Below are positions 54,343 through 62,026 of a DNA stretch of 64,000 nt, in pieces (the stretch's first letter is position 1; each line of letters opens with the position of its first letter). Position numbers and translations under genes: made by a program. The notes beneath the pieces are model-generated. The model ran no database searches. It worked only from the letters and a program-made list of their open reading frames with translations, and was not told the DNA's origin. Source of the stretch: Brachycybe producta (taxonomy: Eukaryota; Arthropoda; Diplopoda; Playtdesmida; Andrognathidae); NCBI GenBank assembly GCA_036925085.1, contig JAUPFP010000075.1, forward strand, positions 558,001 through 622,000, read 5' to 3'.

Positions 54343-56596
54343 ACACCAACAACACCCAGTATTCCCAGGCAGTCACCCATCCAAGTACTTACTGGGCCCA
54401 ATGTTGCTTAACTTTGGTGATAGGATGAGAACCAGTGTGTTCAACATGGTATGGCCGTTGACACCCCAAAATGTACAAGTTCAACTTTCGAAAGATCTAA
54501 ATAAGTTAACTCTCCACTTCAAAAAATACTTATTACAGTTAACTATTATTGTGTGCATTTTCAGTTATTTATATAAAATAAGTGTTCAATTTTATCATGC
54601 CAGTTATTAATAGATGATTCCCATTATTTCAAAAATGAAAAGAAATACACCAACAACACCCAGTATTCCCAGGCAGTCACCCATCCAAGTACTGACTGGG
54701 CCCAATGTTGCTTAACTTTGGTGATCGGATGAGAACCAGTGTGTTTAACATAGTATGGCCGTTGACACCCCAAAATGTACAAGTTCAACTTTCGAAAGAT
54801 CTAAATAAGTTAACTCTCCACTTCCAAAAAATACTTATTACAGTTAACTATTAGTGTGTGCATTTTCAGTTATTTATATAAAATAAGTGTTCAATTTTAT
54901 CATGCCAGTTATTATTATATGATTCCCATTATTTAAAAAATAGAAAAAAATTATGCCAACAACACCCAGTATTCCCAGGCAGTCACCCATTCAAGTACTG
55001 ACTTGGCCCAATGTTTGCTTAACTTTGGTGATTGGATGAGAACCAGTGTGTTCAACATGGTATGGCCGTTGACACCCCAAAATGTACAAGTTCAACTTTC
55101 GAAGGATCTAAATAATTTAACTCTCCACTTCAAAAAAAATACTTGTTACATTTAACTATTTTTGTGTGCATTTTTAGTTATTAATATAAAATAAGTGTTC
55201 AATTTTATCATGCCAGTTATTAATAGATGATTCCCATTATTTAAAACATGAAAAGAAACACCAACAACACACAGTATTCCCAGGCAGTCACCCATCCAAG
55301 TACTGACTGGGCCCTATGTTACTTAACTTTGGTGATCAGACGAGAACCAGTGTGTTCAACATGGTATGGCCATTGACACCCCAAAATGTACAACTTTAAC
55401 TTTCGAAGGATCTAAATAAGTTACCTCCTTACTTAAAAAAAAATACTTGTTACACTCAACTATTATTGTGTGCATTTTCAGTTATTTATATAAAATAAGT
55501 TTTCAATTTTATAATACCAGGTATTAATAGATGATTCCCATTATTTAAAAAATGAAAAAAAATATGCCAACAACACCCTGCATTCCCAGGCAGTCAACCA
55601 TCCAAGTACTGACTAGGCCCAATGTTGCTTAACTTTGGTGATTGGATGAGAACCAGTGCATTCAACATGGTATGGCTGTTGACACCCCAAAACGTACAAG
55701 TTCAACTTTCGAAGGATCTAAATAAGTTACCTCTCCACTTAAAAAATACTTGTTACATTTAACTATTATTGTGTGCATTTTTAGTTATTAATATAAAATT
55801 AGTGTTCAATTTTATCATGCCAGTTATTAATAGATGATTCCAATTATTTAAAAAAAATGAAAAAAAAAATGATAACAACACCCAGTATTACCATGCAGGC
55901 ACCCATCAATGTACTGACTGGTCCCAATGTTGCTTAACTTTGGTGATCGGATGAGAACCAGTGTGTTTAACATAGTATGGCCGTTGACACCCCAAAATGT
56001 ACAAGTTCAACTTTCGAAAGATCTAAATAAGTTAACTCTCCACTTCAAAAAATACTTATTACAGTTAACTATTAATGTGTGCATTTTCAGTTATTTATAT
56101 AAAATAAGTGTTCAATTTTATCATGCCAGTTATTAATATATGATTCCCATTATTTAAAAAATAGAAAAAAATTATGCCAACAACACCCAGTATTCCCAGG
56201 CAGTCACCCATTCAAGTACTGACTAGGCCCAATGTTGCTTAACTTTGGTGATCGGATGAGAACCAGTGTGTTCAACATGGTATGGCCGTTGACACCCCAA
56301 AATGTACAAGTTCAACTTTCGAAAGATCTAAATGAGTTAACTCTCCACATCAAAAAACACTTGTTACATTTAACTATTATTGTGTGTATTTTCAGTTATT
56401 TATATAAAATAAGTTTTCAATTTTATCATGTCTGTTATTAATAGATGATTTCCATTATTTAAAAAATGAAAAAAATATGCCAACAACACCCAGTATTCCC
56501 ATGCAGTCACCGATCCAAGTACTGACTGGGCCCTATGTTGCTTAACTTTGGTGATCGGACGAGAACCAGTGTGTTCAACATGGTATGGCTGTTAAC
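54343..56596 (-). rRNA. 5S rRNA genes, units 179-186, cluster edge
   Basis: 5' ends at 54462, 54766, 55073, 55377, 55683, 55988, 56293, 56596. Unit 181 (54953-55073) has one extra T (ATGTTTGC) in the box A region. Units 182-184 are shuffled relatives of the diverged block. Unit 184 (55869-55988) has the decayed 3' end GTTATCAT joined to a normal 5' half, so it is a hybrid copy and probably inactive. Unit 186 starts GTTAACAGCC. Its upstream spacer is intact for 155 bp before the LTR begins at 56,752. Confidence 0.85.
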
Positions 56597-57113
56597 ACCC
56601 CAAAATGTACAAGTTCAACTTTCGAAAGATTTAAATAAGTTAACTCTCCACTTCAAAAAAATACTTATTACAGTTAACTATTATTGTGTGCATTTTCAGT
56701 TATTTATATAAAATAAGTGTTCAATTTTATCATGCCAGTTATTAATATATGTGTGAGCTTTTGACATCAACCAATATTTTATTACCAACCTTTAGATGAC
56801 ATTTTCTACTTTTTGTTTCTTCTCTGAGCAGTATGACACCTGCACAGAGAAGATCCGAGCTGTAGAGAGAGCTGGATGGAGATAGATTGTAGTCACTCTT
56901 CTGCATGGGGGTGAAATCGATGCAGGAGAGTGGCGGCCATCTCTCTCTCTTCCGGTTGATGCTGATATACATCTTCTCCATCGGTATTCCGACTAGAGAA
57001 GATGTTGTAGCTGCTGAGAATCGTATAGCTCCTGCCCTATGAAACCTCCGGCCTCTGAAGAGAAGTTATTAACATAAAGACATAGAGACAACGCTACTTC
57101 TTGTTACAACACT

Positions 57114-57119
57114 TTTATT
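57114..57119 (-). promoter_or_regulatory. LTR polyadenylation signal
   Basis: The sense strand reads GAATGAATAAAAGTG, containing AATAAA about 135 bp after the TATA box and followed by a TTGT-rich stretch. This is the expected spacing for a short R region. A second AATAAA near 56,778-56,783 is too close to the LTR end to be the main signal. Confidence 0.65.
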
Positions 57120-57250
57120 CATTCCTTGTAAGAAGTACAGATACAAGGGTGAATAGTAAAATACTAACTGTGAATCCTCAGGCCCATGATTTGGAATGTA
57201 TCTCAAAAACAGGCAAAGGAAAGAACTGAGGAACAAAGAGGAACATGGTC

Positions 57251-57258
57251 CTTTTATA
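57251..57258 (-). promoter_or_regulatory. LTR TATA box
   Basis: The sense strand reads GGTATAAAAGG about 180 bp into the LTR, a good TATA box. The R region would begin about 25-30 bp further on, near 57,222. Confidence 0.7.
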
Positions 57259-57259
57259 C

Positions 57260-57300
57260 CTTGGACCTGTGTACACCTGCGAGGTGTGACCAGGTCCAAG
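57260..57300. other. Inverted repeat next to the LTR TATA box
   Basis: Two nested arms pair perfectly: CTTGGACCTG (57260-57269) with CAGGTCCAAG (57291-57300), and ACACCT (57273-57278) with AGGTGT (57282-57287), with a 3-nt loop. On either side lies an 11-bp direct repeat CATGGTCCTTT (57244-57254 and 57305-57315). One copy of the direct repeat overlaps the TATA box. Confidence 0.75.
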
Positions 57301-57439
57301 TGACCATGGTCCTTTATGTATCAATCCGCCGCTTGGGCATGAGTCAGAAAGGTGAGTCAGAGAGGAGGGAGGGACGGTTGAGAGTTGTTTACCCCCCAGG
57401 CTATGGTTTTGGCGGGATCACGATTTACAGGGTGTTACA

Positions 57440-57839
57440 TACCCTCCAACTTTGCTTGGAGTACGTCCTCGTACTCCAGCCAAGGGTGGAAGGTTTTCAA
57501 GTTACGCAGCGGGGAGACATGGGTGGCTGAGGACTTACCGTGTACAGAGGTGGTTATGGAAAGGCACTGGCACCGAAGTGTCAGCACCCTAGAAAAGTGA
57601 AAAAGGCTGAAAACATAAAAAGATAATCAATGCTCGCTGAGTGGCGAGCCGCTATGGAAATCTAAAGAGAAAAGAACAGTTGCAACGTATTTTATTTTTT
57701 TATAAATTTTTCGATACTGCCACCCGGATGGGTGGCAACCACATGAGTACATGTGGCGCACAGCTATCCCTGCTGCGGAGGGTGGGGAGGATCCTGGGTC
57801 CATGAACCGTACGGGGGGGTAATCCTGCCGGACCTGGCC
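57440..57839. other. Non-coding segment between 3' ORF and LTR, with three hairpins
   Basis: No convincing coding sequence is present. Perfect stem-loops are GCTCGC/GCGAGC (57632-57649), TGCCACCC/GGGTGGCA with a GGAT loop (57718-57737) and CCACATG/CATGTGG with an AGTA loop (57739-57756). The last two are separated by one base. They sit just past the stop of the 456-codon ORF in the element's sense. Confidence 0.7.
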
Positions 57840-59210
57840 TCATCGGTAGCTGGATGCGGCAGACAGCCATTGTCCCTGGTCGTCAGGTAGATCCCGGTGG
57901 AAGATATTGAAGATGTCCCGGTCCCCGATAATCTTACGGGAGGACCGCTTGTTGTACAGTGTAGCCCAAGCGGCGTCCCACAAGATGGCGATTCGGTAGC
58001 GAGGATCCGGTTCCGGAATGTAGTGACGACTGGTGCGGAACGTCTGTCCAGCTGGCAGTCCAAAGACGGAGTTGACGAAAGCTCCCAAAAGGGCTTCCGT
58101 GGCTTCATCGATGGCATCTCCGGCAAAACTGATGGTTTCCACAATCCGTCTTCTTGGGAAGACGATGGTGACGAGGACACTTGTTAGGCGGGAGAGTCCC
58201 ACGACATATCGCTCCCGGGGAGTTAGGTCCAGACGGGGAAACCCTTCCTCCAAAGAGAAGTGTCCTACGTAAAGGGTGTTGGCAGAGCGCACTTCGCGCT
58301 GCCAAGTGACCCACCGATTGTTGAGCAACCTCTCGCCGGAGGTGGCTGCACGGAACGGACGATCCAGCGGTAACCGCCCCAGAGTAGCCCCGACATGGGG
58401 TACAGTGGGCGGTGCGGCTGGTCGGGCTGGTGTTGGAGCCGCAGGTTCCAGAGAAACTGATGCGCCCGCGATAGGCCTGGCATGGCGCAAGGTGGACCGG
58501 GCCATATCGCGGGCCCGCTGACGTAGTCGCTTCGATGCTGACTTCCTTCTTAGCGCCTCCAGTGGCTTGGCACTTCCTGGTGCACGGCCCAGTGCTTCCA
58601 TGGGGTCACCTCCCTGTTGCATGACGTCTTGCAGAAGGTTTGTGATGGCCTTCTGTTTTTTCAAGAACGCGGCACGCTCGGCGGAAGGTGGCGGCATCGA
58701 AGGTGTAGGCGTAGGTCGTCCAGAAGGGCGGCCCGGAGGTGGCGGAGGAGGAGAGCGAAGCGGGACCCGATTAGGTGGGCCCCGAGTTTCATAGCGATGG
58801 TCGCGGTCCAGTCGGACTCGGTGATCCTGTAGATCTTGCCTGACCCTTGGGTCGAAGTTATTACGCGGCGGAAGGCCGTGTCCAGAGGAACCACGTTGTT
58901 CCTGCTGACTTCTTCCGTCGGGTCGGCGTCGGGGCGAAAGATGGGAACCACGTGGCGAAGAGCGACGTGGCTGTGGCCGTTGAAGAGAGTCTCGAGAAGA
59001 GTGGTGGCCCCTGTAGGACTGTTGAGGCTCCTTGGGGCGAGCCCCAGTGGGAACCTGAACACGAACAGGTTGGGGGACCACCACTATGGAAGGTAACTTT
59101 GGAGTCAGAGTTGGTGTGGCGGCCTCGCTGCGTGGAGGCGTGGCACATCGGGAGGTTGGTGGTGATGATAATGGTGTATGAGGAGGAGGCGGCGGAGTGA
59201 TTGACGGCAC
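57840..59210 (-). CDS. Unrecognised 456-aa ORF of the retroelement (3' ORF)
   Basis: I do not recognise this protein. Residues 1-175 are rich in Pro, Arg and Ser and look disordered (runs of PPPPP, basic RR pairs). Residues 176-200 form a likely helix (AAFLKKQKAITNLLQDVMQQ). Residues 221-246 are strongly basic (RRKSASKRLRQRARDMAR). Residues 290-456 look like a folded domain with alternating hydrophobic and aromatic positions (WVTWQREV, LYVGHFSLEEGF, LTSVLVTIVFPRRR, YRIAILWDAAWATLYNKR, DIFNIFHRDL). The basic, disordered front plus a compact C-terminal domain could suit a nucleic-acid-binding or capsid-like role, but that is a guess. It has no zinc knuckle, protease or polymerase motif. Its high GC contrasts with the AT-rich segment upstream. 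Confidence 0.6.
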   Translation of the reverse strand: MPSITPPPPPHTPLSSPPTSRCATPPRSEAATPTLTPKLPSIVVVPQPVRVQVPTGARPKEPQQSYRGHHSSRDSLQRPQPRRSSPRGSHLSPRRRPDGRSQQEQRGSSGHGLPPRNNFDPRVRQDLQDHRVRLDRDHRYETRGPPNRVPLRSPPPPPPGRPSGRPTPTPSMPPPSAERAAFLKKQKAITNLLQDVMQQGGDPMEALGRAPGSAKPLEALRRKSASKRLRQRARDMARSTLRHARPIAGASVSLEPAAPTPARPAAPPTVPHVGATLGRLPLDRPFRAATSGERLLNNRWVTWQREVRSANTLYVGHFSLEEGFPRLDLTPRERYVVGLSRLTSVLVTIVFPRRRIVETISFAGDAIDEATEALLGAFVNSVFGLPAGQTFRTSRHYIPEPDPRYRIAILWDAAWATLYNKRSSRKIIGDRDIFNIFHRDLPDDQGQWLSAASSYR

Positions 59211-59222
59211 CGGTGAGCAGTG

Positions 59223-60079
59223 TTAGAAAGGCTCTGGTGGCGTTATGGGTGGAGAAGGAGATGTGGAGAGGCCAGTTGTCAGGGTTGCTGGCGAGTTTGA
59301 GGATGGAGATGATGACGTAGCTGATGACGTAACTCGGGCGGCTTCTTGGAGTCGGGCCTCGATTCGCAGGAGCTCCTCCTTCGGGAGTTGCGCCGTACAC
59401 GGTAGGCCCAGCTCGACAAGGCGGGCGCAAACCGCACGAAGGTACGCCAGATTGTCTTCCCCCTCCCTTTTATCTCTGGCTGCCTGACGAAGAGCAGCCT
59501 CCCTCTGCAGCTCCAAGTGGAGGTCTTCGAGGGGGGAAGGCACAGATCCGCCTCCCCCATGCTTCCCTCTCGCTTCAGCTCCACCCGGAATGGGTTGACC
59601 AGGCGCGATGCTATCGCGGAACGCCGGGTTAACCCCCATGCCATGGTGTTGATATCGATGCGGTCTTCCCGCTCCTCCCAGTAGTGTTTTGATGTCGTGA
59701 CGTCGAAGGGGACGATGCTGCTTGGAGCAGCAGGCTTCCCTTCGCGCCCGACATTGGCAGGTCGCTTGAAGCTTGCTTTTAGGCGCTTCTCCCCACGCCG
59801 GTGAAAATTTTCCGGTTCGGAGGAGGTGCGGCGCCTATCTATTATGTTCGGCGACTCTCTTCTTGTTATTGGCACACTGGCGGCACCCGCCTTCTGTAGC
59901 TGGCAGGTAGATTGAGAGAGGGGTTCAGCGGTCCCCGCCGTTCCACTCTCCGTCTCATCTTCACTAGAAGAGGCAGACATCATTCTGCCTCCTCTCCATG
60001 AGCCTCTACCTGGCATATTTCTTAAGAGTTTAAAAGTTCTTACTTTTTCAAAAGTCCCGCTGCTGGTGATTACTTCCAA
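59223..60079 (-). pseudogene. Retroelement ORF block upstream of the 456-aa ORF, broken
   Basis: High-GC sequence is open over long stretches on the minus strand in more than one frame and looks like coding sequence with about one or two breaks. Visible features are a Ser/Glu/Thr-rich acidic start, basic stretches, and a later Leu/Glu/Arg-rich segment likely to form helices (LHLELQREAALRQAARDKRE, LLRIEARLQEAARV). No known domain is recognised. It ends just before the 456-aa ORF begins, so the two probably belonged to one 3' coding region of the element. Confidence 0.5.
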
Positions 60080-60366
60080 ATAATAACAGAAATCGGTCCC
60101 CGATCACTCTGTTATTATTTCAAGAGGTCCAAAAAGTTCTGAAGGTCTGATGCACTGCACGTGAGTTCAAAGGCTTGAAGGTGGCACTCAAGCTTTGCTT
60201 TAACAACAAAAACTGAAGAAGTTCGAAATTAAAATTTGGAACTTGGCACAGAAGTAGATTGAAGATTTGATGATTGAAGAAGATCGAGCATAAAGAGATG
60301 AACGAAAACGAGTGCTTCTTTGAAGAGAGCAAATCGAGTGGTAATTGACCAAGTTTGGTCACTTTT

Positions 60367-60413
60367 CTTATTTAATTTTAAAAGTTAGAAGGGCCGGCCC
60401 CTTTTAGAATAAG
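60367..60413. other. Stem-loop around a GGGCCGGCCC palindrome
   Basis: CTTATT (60367-60372) pairs with AATAAG (60408-60413). TAAAAG (60379-60384) pairs with CTTTTA (60401-60406). The 10-bp palindrome GGGCCGGCCC lies at 60391-60400. Confidence 0.7.
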
Positions 60414-60456
60414 ACACCTTACTCTAATTGGTTTCTTCATGACTTTATTTATTGGG

Positions 60457-60552
60457 GGTGGGGGTTGTCCCACCGACATTAGATGTGAGAGGTGTTGATC
60501 TAATTCTTATCAGAGTCGGTCCTGTTTATTATTTTTAGATAAACAAAAGGAC
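60457..60552. other. Three adjoining stem-loops
   Basis: GGTGGG/CCCACC (60457-60474) overlaps and competes with a larger fold: ACCGAC and ATTAGAT (60472-60484) pairing with ATCTAAT (60498-60504) and GTCGGT (60515-60520). Next, GTCCTGTTTAT (60519-60529) pairs with ATAAAC (60539-60544) and AGGAC (60548-60552). Confidence 0.7.
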
Positions 60553-60565
60553 TAAGGAATCTCGA

Positions 60566-60626
60566 GGGAGAAGGGCCGTTATTTTATTTCACACCGAGGT
60601 GTGAAGTTGCCCATTAACTTTCTCCC
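60566..60626. other. Long stem-loop with an 8-bp perfect core
   Basis: The core is TTCACACC/GGTGTGAA with a 2-base centre (60588-60605). Outer arms GGGAGAA and GGGC (60566-60576) pair with GCCC (60609-60612) and TTCTCCC (60620-60626). Confidence 0.7.
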
Positions 60627-60664
60627 CTTCTTTTCCTTAATGCCTTTTTTTGGAAAGAATAGGT

Positions 60665-60691
60665 CAGCAAGGTTACTAATGTACCTTGCTG
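60665..60691. other. Stem-loop with 9-bp perfect arms
   Basis: CAGCAAGGT (60665-60673) pairs with ACCTTGCTG (60683-60691). One base bulges, then AC/GT closes a TAAT loop. It is followed by TTATTATTTTTAG, the same motif found in the loop of the 60519-60552 hairpin. Confidence 0.7.
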
Positions 60692-60714
60692 TTTGTTATT
60701 ATTTTTAGGGGGGA

Positions 60715-60807
60715 GTGGGACAGGAGTTGGTGTCCCACAATTCGATCTTAATTGAGAGGGTGACAGGTTCTTCAATTTTATATTTTAATTGAAGGTGTCC
60801 GCTCTCA
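60715..60807. other. Two successive stem-loops
   Basis: GTGGGACA (60715-60722) pairs with TGTCCCAC (60731-60738) around an 8-base loop. Then GAGAG, GACA and TTCAATT (from 60754) pair with AATTGAA, TGTC and CTCTC (to 60806). Confidence 0.7.
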
Positions 60808-61137
60808 CAAAATCTTCAAAACTATTTTTCTTTTCTTTTATGGCCTGCAGTTTTTTGTTGTTTGTTTTTTTTCTTTGAAGTCCCAGTGCATTGGTCTGGC
60901 CCCCAGAGCAATTGTCTCTTTGAAGTTTTCTATCCCTCTACTGTCAACATCATTGTCAATGACGTCCGTCCATAATAAAGGGGAGCACGGTGTTTTTCTT
61001 TTGCTGACCCTTTTATGGCTCTTGATTTTTCTTCTGAACGTCCTTGACTGGCCTTCGGCGTTTTTTCCAGGTGTACCACGTGGTTGACAGTTGTTTGTGA
61101 AGGCCACGTGGTTCCGGTGTAGTTTATTGCATGTTTG

Positions 61138-61173
61138 AAATGGTTGCCAATATGTAAATATTGGCGGCCATTT
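61138..61173. other. Sixteen-bp stem-loop with GTAA loop
   Basis: AAATGG and GCCAATAT (61138-61153) pair with ATATTGGC and CCATTT (61158-61173). The two remaining positions are T opposite G. They wobble-pair only in a plus-strand RNA, which is antisense to the element. Confidence 0.7.
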
Positions 61174-61320
61174 TGAAAAGTTTAAAAGTGTTTCAAAAAT
61201 TAAAGTTGTATGAATTTTGTAGAGTTTTGGGAGATATTTGAGAGTGTTTAGAGGGGTTGTTGATGCTGTGGGGTTGTTTATTCGTTGGGGGGTTCCTTTT
61301 ATCCCCTCCCCCACCTCTTG

Positions 61321-61338
61321 ACAACTGTCCTCAGTTGT
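61321..61338. other. Perfect 7-bp stem-loop
   Basis: ACAACTG (61321-61327) pairs with CAGTTGT (61332-61338) around a TCCT loop. Confidence 0.65.
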
Positions 61339-61401
61339 TTCTCAACACAACAATTCTCAAATTCCTCCCGCTCTTCTATTGTTGATATTTGATAGTTGTT
61401 G

Positions 61402-61432
61402 GTGTTTATTTCCATAGTCATGAAATAAACAC
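61402..61432. other. Perfect 11-bp stem-loop
   Basis: GTGTTTATTTC (61402-61412) pairs with GAAATAAACAC (61422-61432) around a 9-base loop, extendable by wobble pairs. It lies about 70 bp past the end of the protease ORF in the element's sense. Confidence 0.7.
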
Positions 61433-61501
61433 TGGTGAATTATTGTTTTATTTTCGTCGCGTTTGGTTTCTTGACAGCGTGGGTGGTCGTTGCTTTCGTC
61501 G

Positions 61502-61927
61502 TCACTCACGGGGTGGAGTTTCGAGGTTTTCCTTAGAGGTGCTGGCAGATTTGCCACGGGCCTCTACGGAAGTTTCTCCCAGAGCCCATCCGATGTGTGC
61601 TTCGATGCATTTTTGTCGGAGTGTGGACTCGAAGAGGTCGTCCTCCACGTATACTTTATTTGTTGTCATAGACACAGCTAAGTGCAGAGCCCGGCCTAGA
61701 TCTCGGCCTAAGATGGCTTCGTGCCGGCCGGTAATCACTAGTAAGTGCCCTCGCACAGCGTGGGGGCCCAGCTGGACCGTCGCGGTGAGTCGTCCCACCA
61801 CGGTGATCCGTTGGCCTCCCACACCCTGAATGTTGGGTGGGATTAACACAGGCTCGATTTCGAACTTGTGTTCCTGCACGAGTTCAATGGTGATAACGCT
61901 GCCCGTAGCTCCGGTGTCCGCGAGCAT
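61502..61927 (-). pseudogene. Retropepsin (aspartic protease) domain, pol remnant
   Basis: The open segment begins MLADTGATGS, where DTGA is the catalytic aspartate motif of retroviral-type proteases. About 65 residues later comes ITGRHEAILGRDL, matching the second conserved ILGRD-type motif near the end of the fold. This enzyme would cleave the Gag polyprotein. The domain follows Gag in the same direction and reading phase. Some retroelement families join gag and protease by read-through, but whether this one does is unknown. The usual downstream reverse transcriptase is absent, so this is the only pol part left. Confidence 0.8.
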
Positions 61928-62026
61928 TCGTATACTCTTCCCGTTGATCGTGACGGCGATGCGTGGGTTCTTGTCGCTGGCATCATAGTCTCCGACTTCT
62001 TGAGGTGAGCAGCTGCTTAGAAGCTG

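Larger units (their letters stand above)
1..56751 (-). repeat. 5S rDNA tandem cluster, 186 units of about 305 bp
   Basis: A single unit is repeated head to tail from the left edge to the LTR at 56,752. I located 186 gene 5' ends, from 212 to 56,596, giving a mean spacing of 304.8 bp. Read on the minus strand, each unit holds a 120-nt 5S rRNA gene that starts GTCAACGGCC, carries the internal Pol III control region and ends GTTGTTGGCAT, followed by a T-run. The remaining 185 bp or so is AT-rich spacer with conserved landmarks: CTTTCGAAAG close upstream of the gene, GTTAAC, and TATATAAA about 110 bp upstream. No unit is inverted and none is interrupted by a mobile element before 56,752. The left end continues beyond the window. 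Plus-strand ORFs of about 69 codons in these units are antisense shadows. Confidence 0.97.
56752..57439 (-). repeat. 3' LTR of the retroelement, 688 bp
   Basis: The plus-strand ends TGTGAG...GTTACA give TGTAAC...CTCACA in the element's sense, the usual TG...CA LTR termini with a short inverted TGT/ACA. The outer end abuts 5S spacer (ATTAATATATG). The inner end is preceded in sense by a short purine-rich stretch (AAAGTTGGAGGG), a plausible second-strand primer tract. A TATA box and a polyadenylation signal lie inside in the right order. Only one LTR is in view, so its exact inner boundary is inferred from these signals. Confidence 0.8.
60080..61501. other. AT-rich non-coding middle of the element with a string of hairpins
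   Basis: This lies where pol would be expected, between the protease and the 3' ORF block. Composition falls from GC-rich to AT-rich and no frame shows a reverse transcriptase, RNase H or integrase motif. A 158-codon minus-strand ORF at 60838-61314 has no recognisable domain and unusual composition, so I do not call it. Between 60,367 and 61,432 at least ten short perfect or near-perfect inverted repeats follow each other. Confidence 0.7.

Noticed and set aside
151-56441. More than a hundred plus-strand ORFs of about 69 codons beginning MLLNFGD, which look like a repeated small membrane-like protein family
   Set aside because: They start inside the 5S gene on its antisense strand and run into the spacer. 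They recur only because the 5S unit recurs, and many units lose the frame without any other effect.
1-56751. CRISPR-like array or satellite DNA
   Set aside because: The repeat is a full 5S gene with Pol III boxes and terminator plus a conserved spacer. Spacers are not unique and the units are far too long for CRISPR.
56742-56981. 79-codon minus-strand ORF in the LTR
   Set aside because: It lies in the U5 side of the LTR, has no domain, and its end runs into 5S spacer.
58276-59200. Several plus-strand and other-frame ORFs of 70-190 codons over the 3' ORF
   Set aside because: GC-rich coding sequence often leaves other frames open. They overlap the longer 456-codon ORF and show low-complexity Arg/Gly/Ser runs.
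60838-61314. 158-codon minus-strand ORF
   Set aside because: No recognisable domain, AT-rich composition unlike the element's coding parts, and it spans a hairpin. Probably chance.
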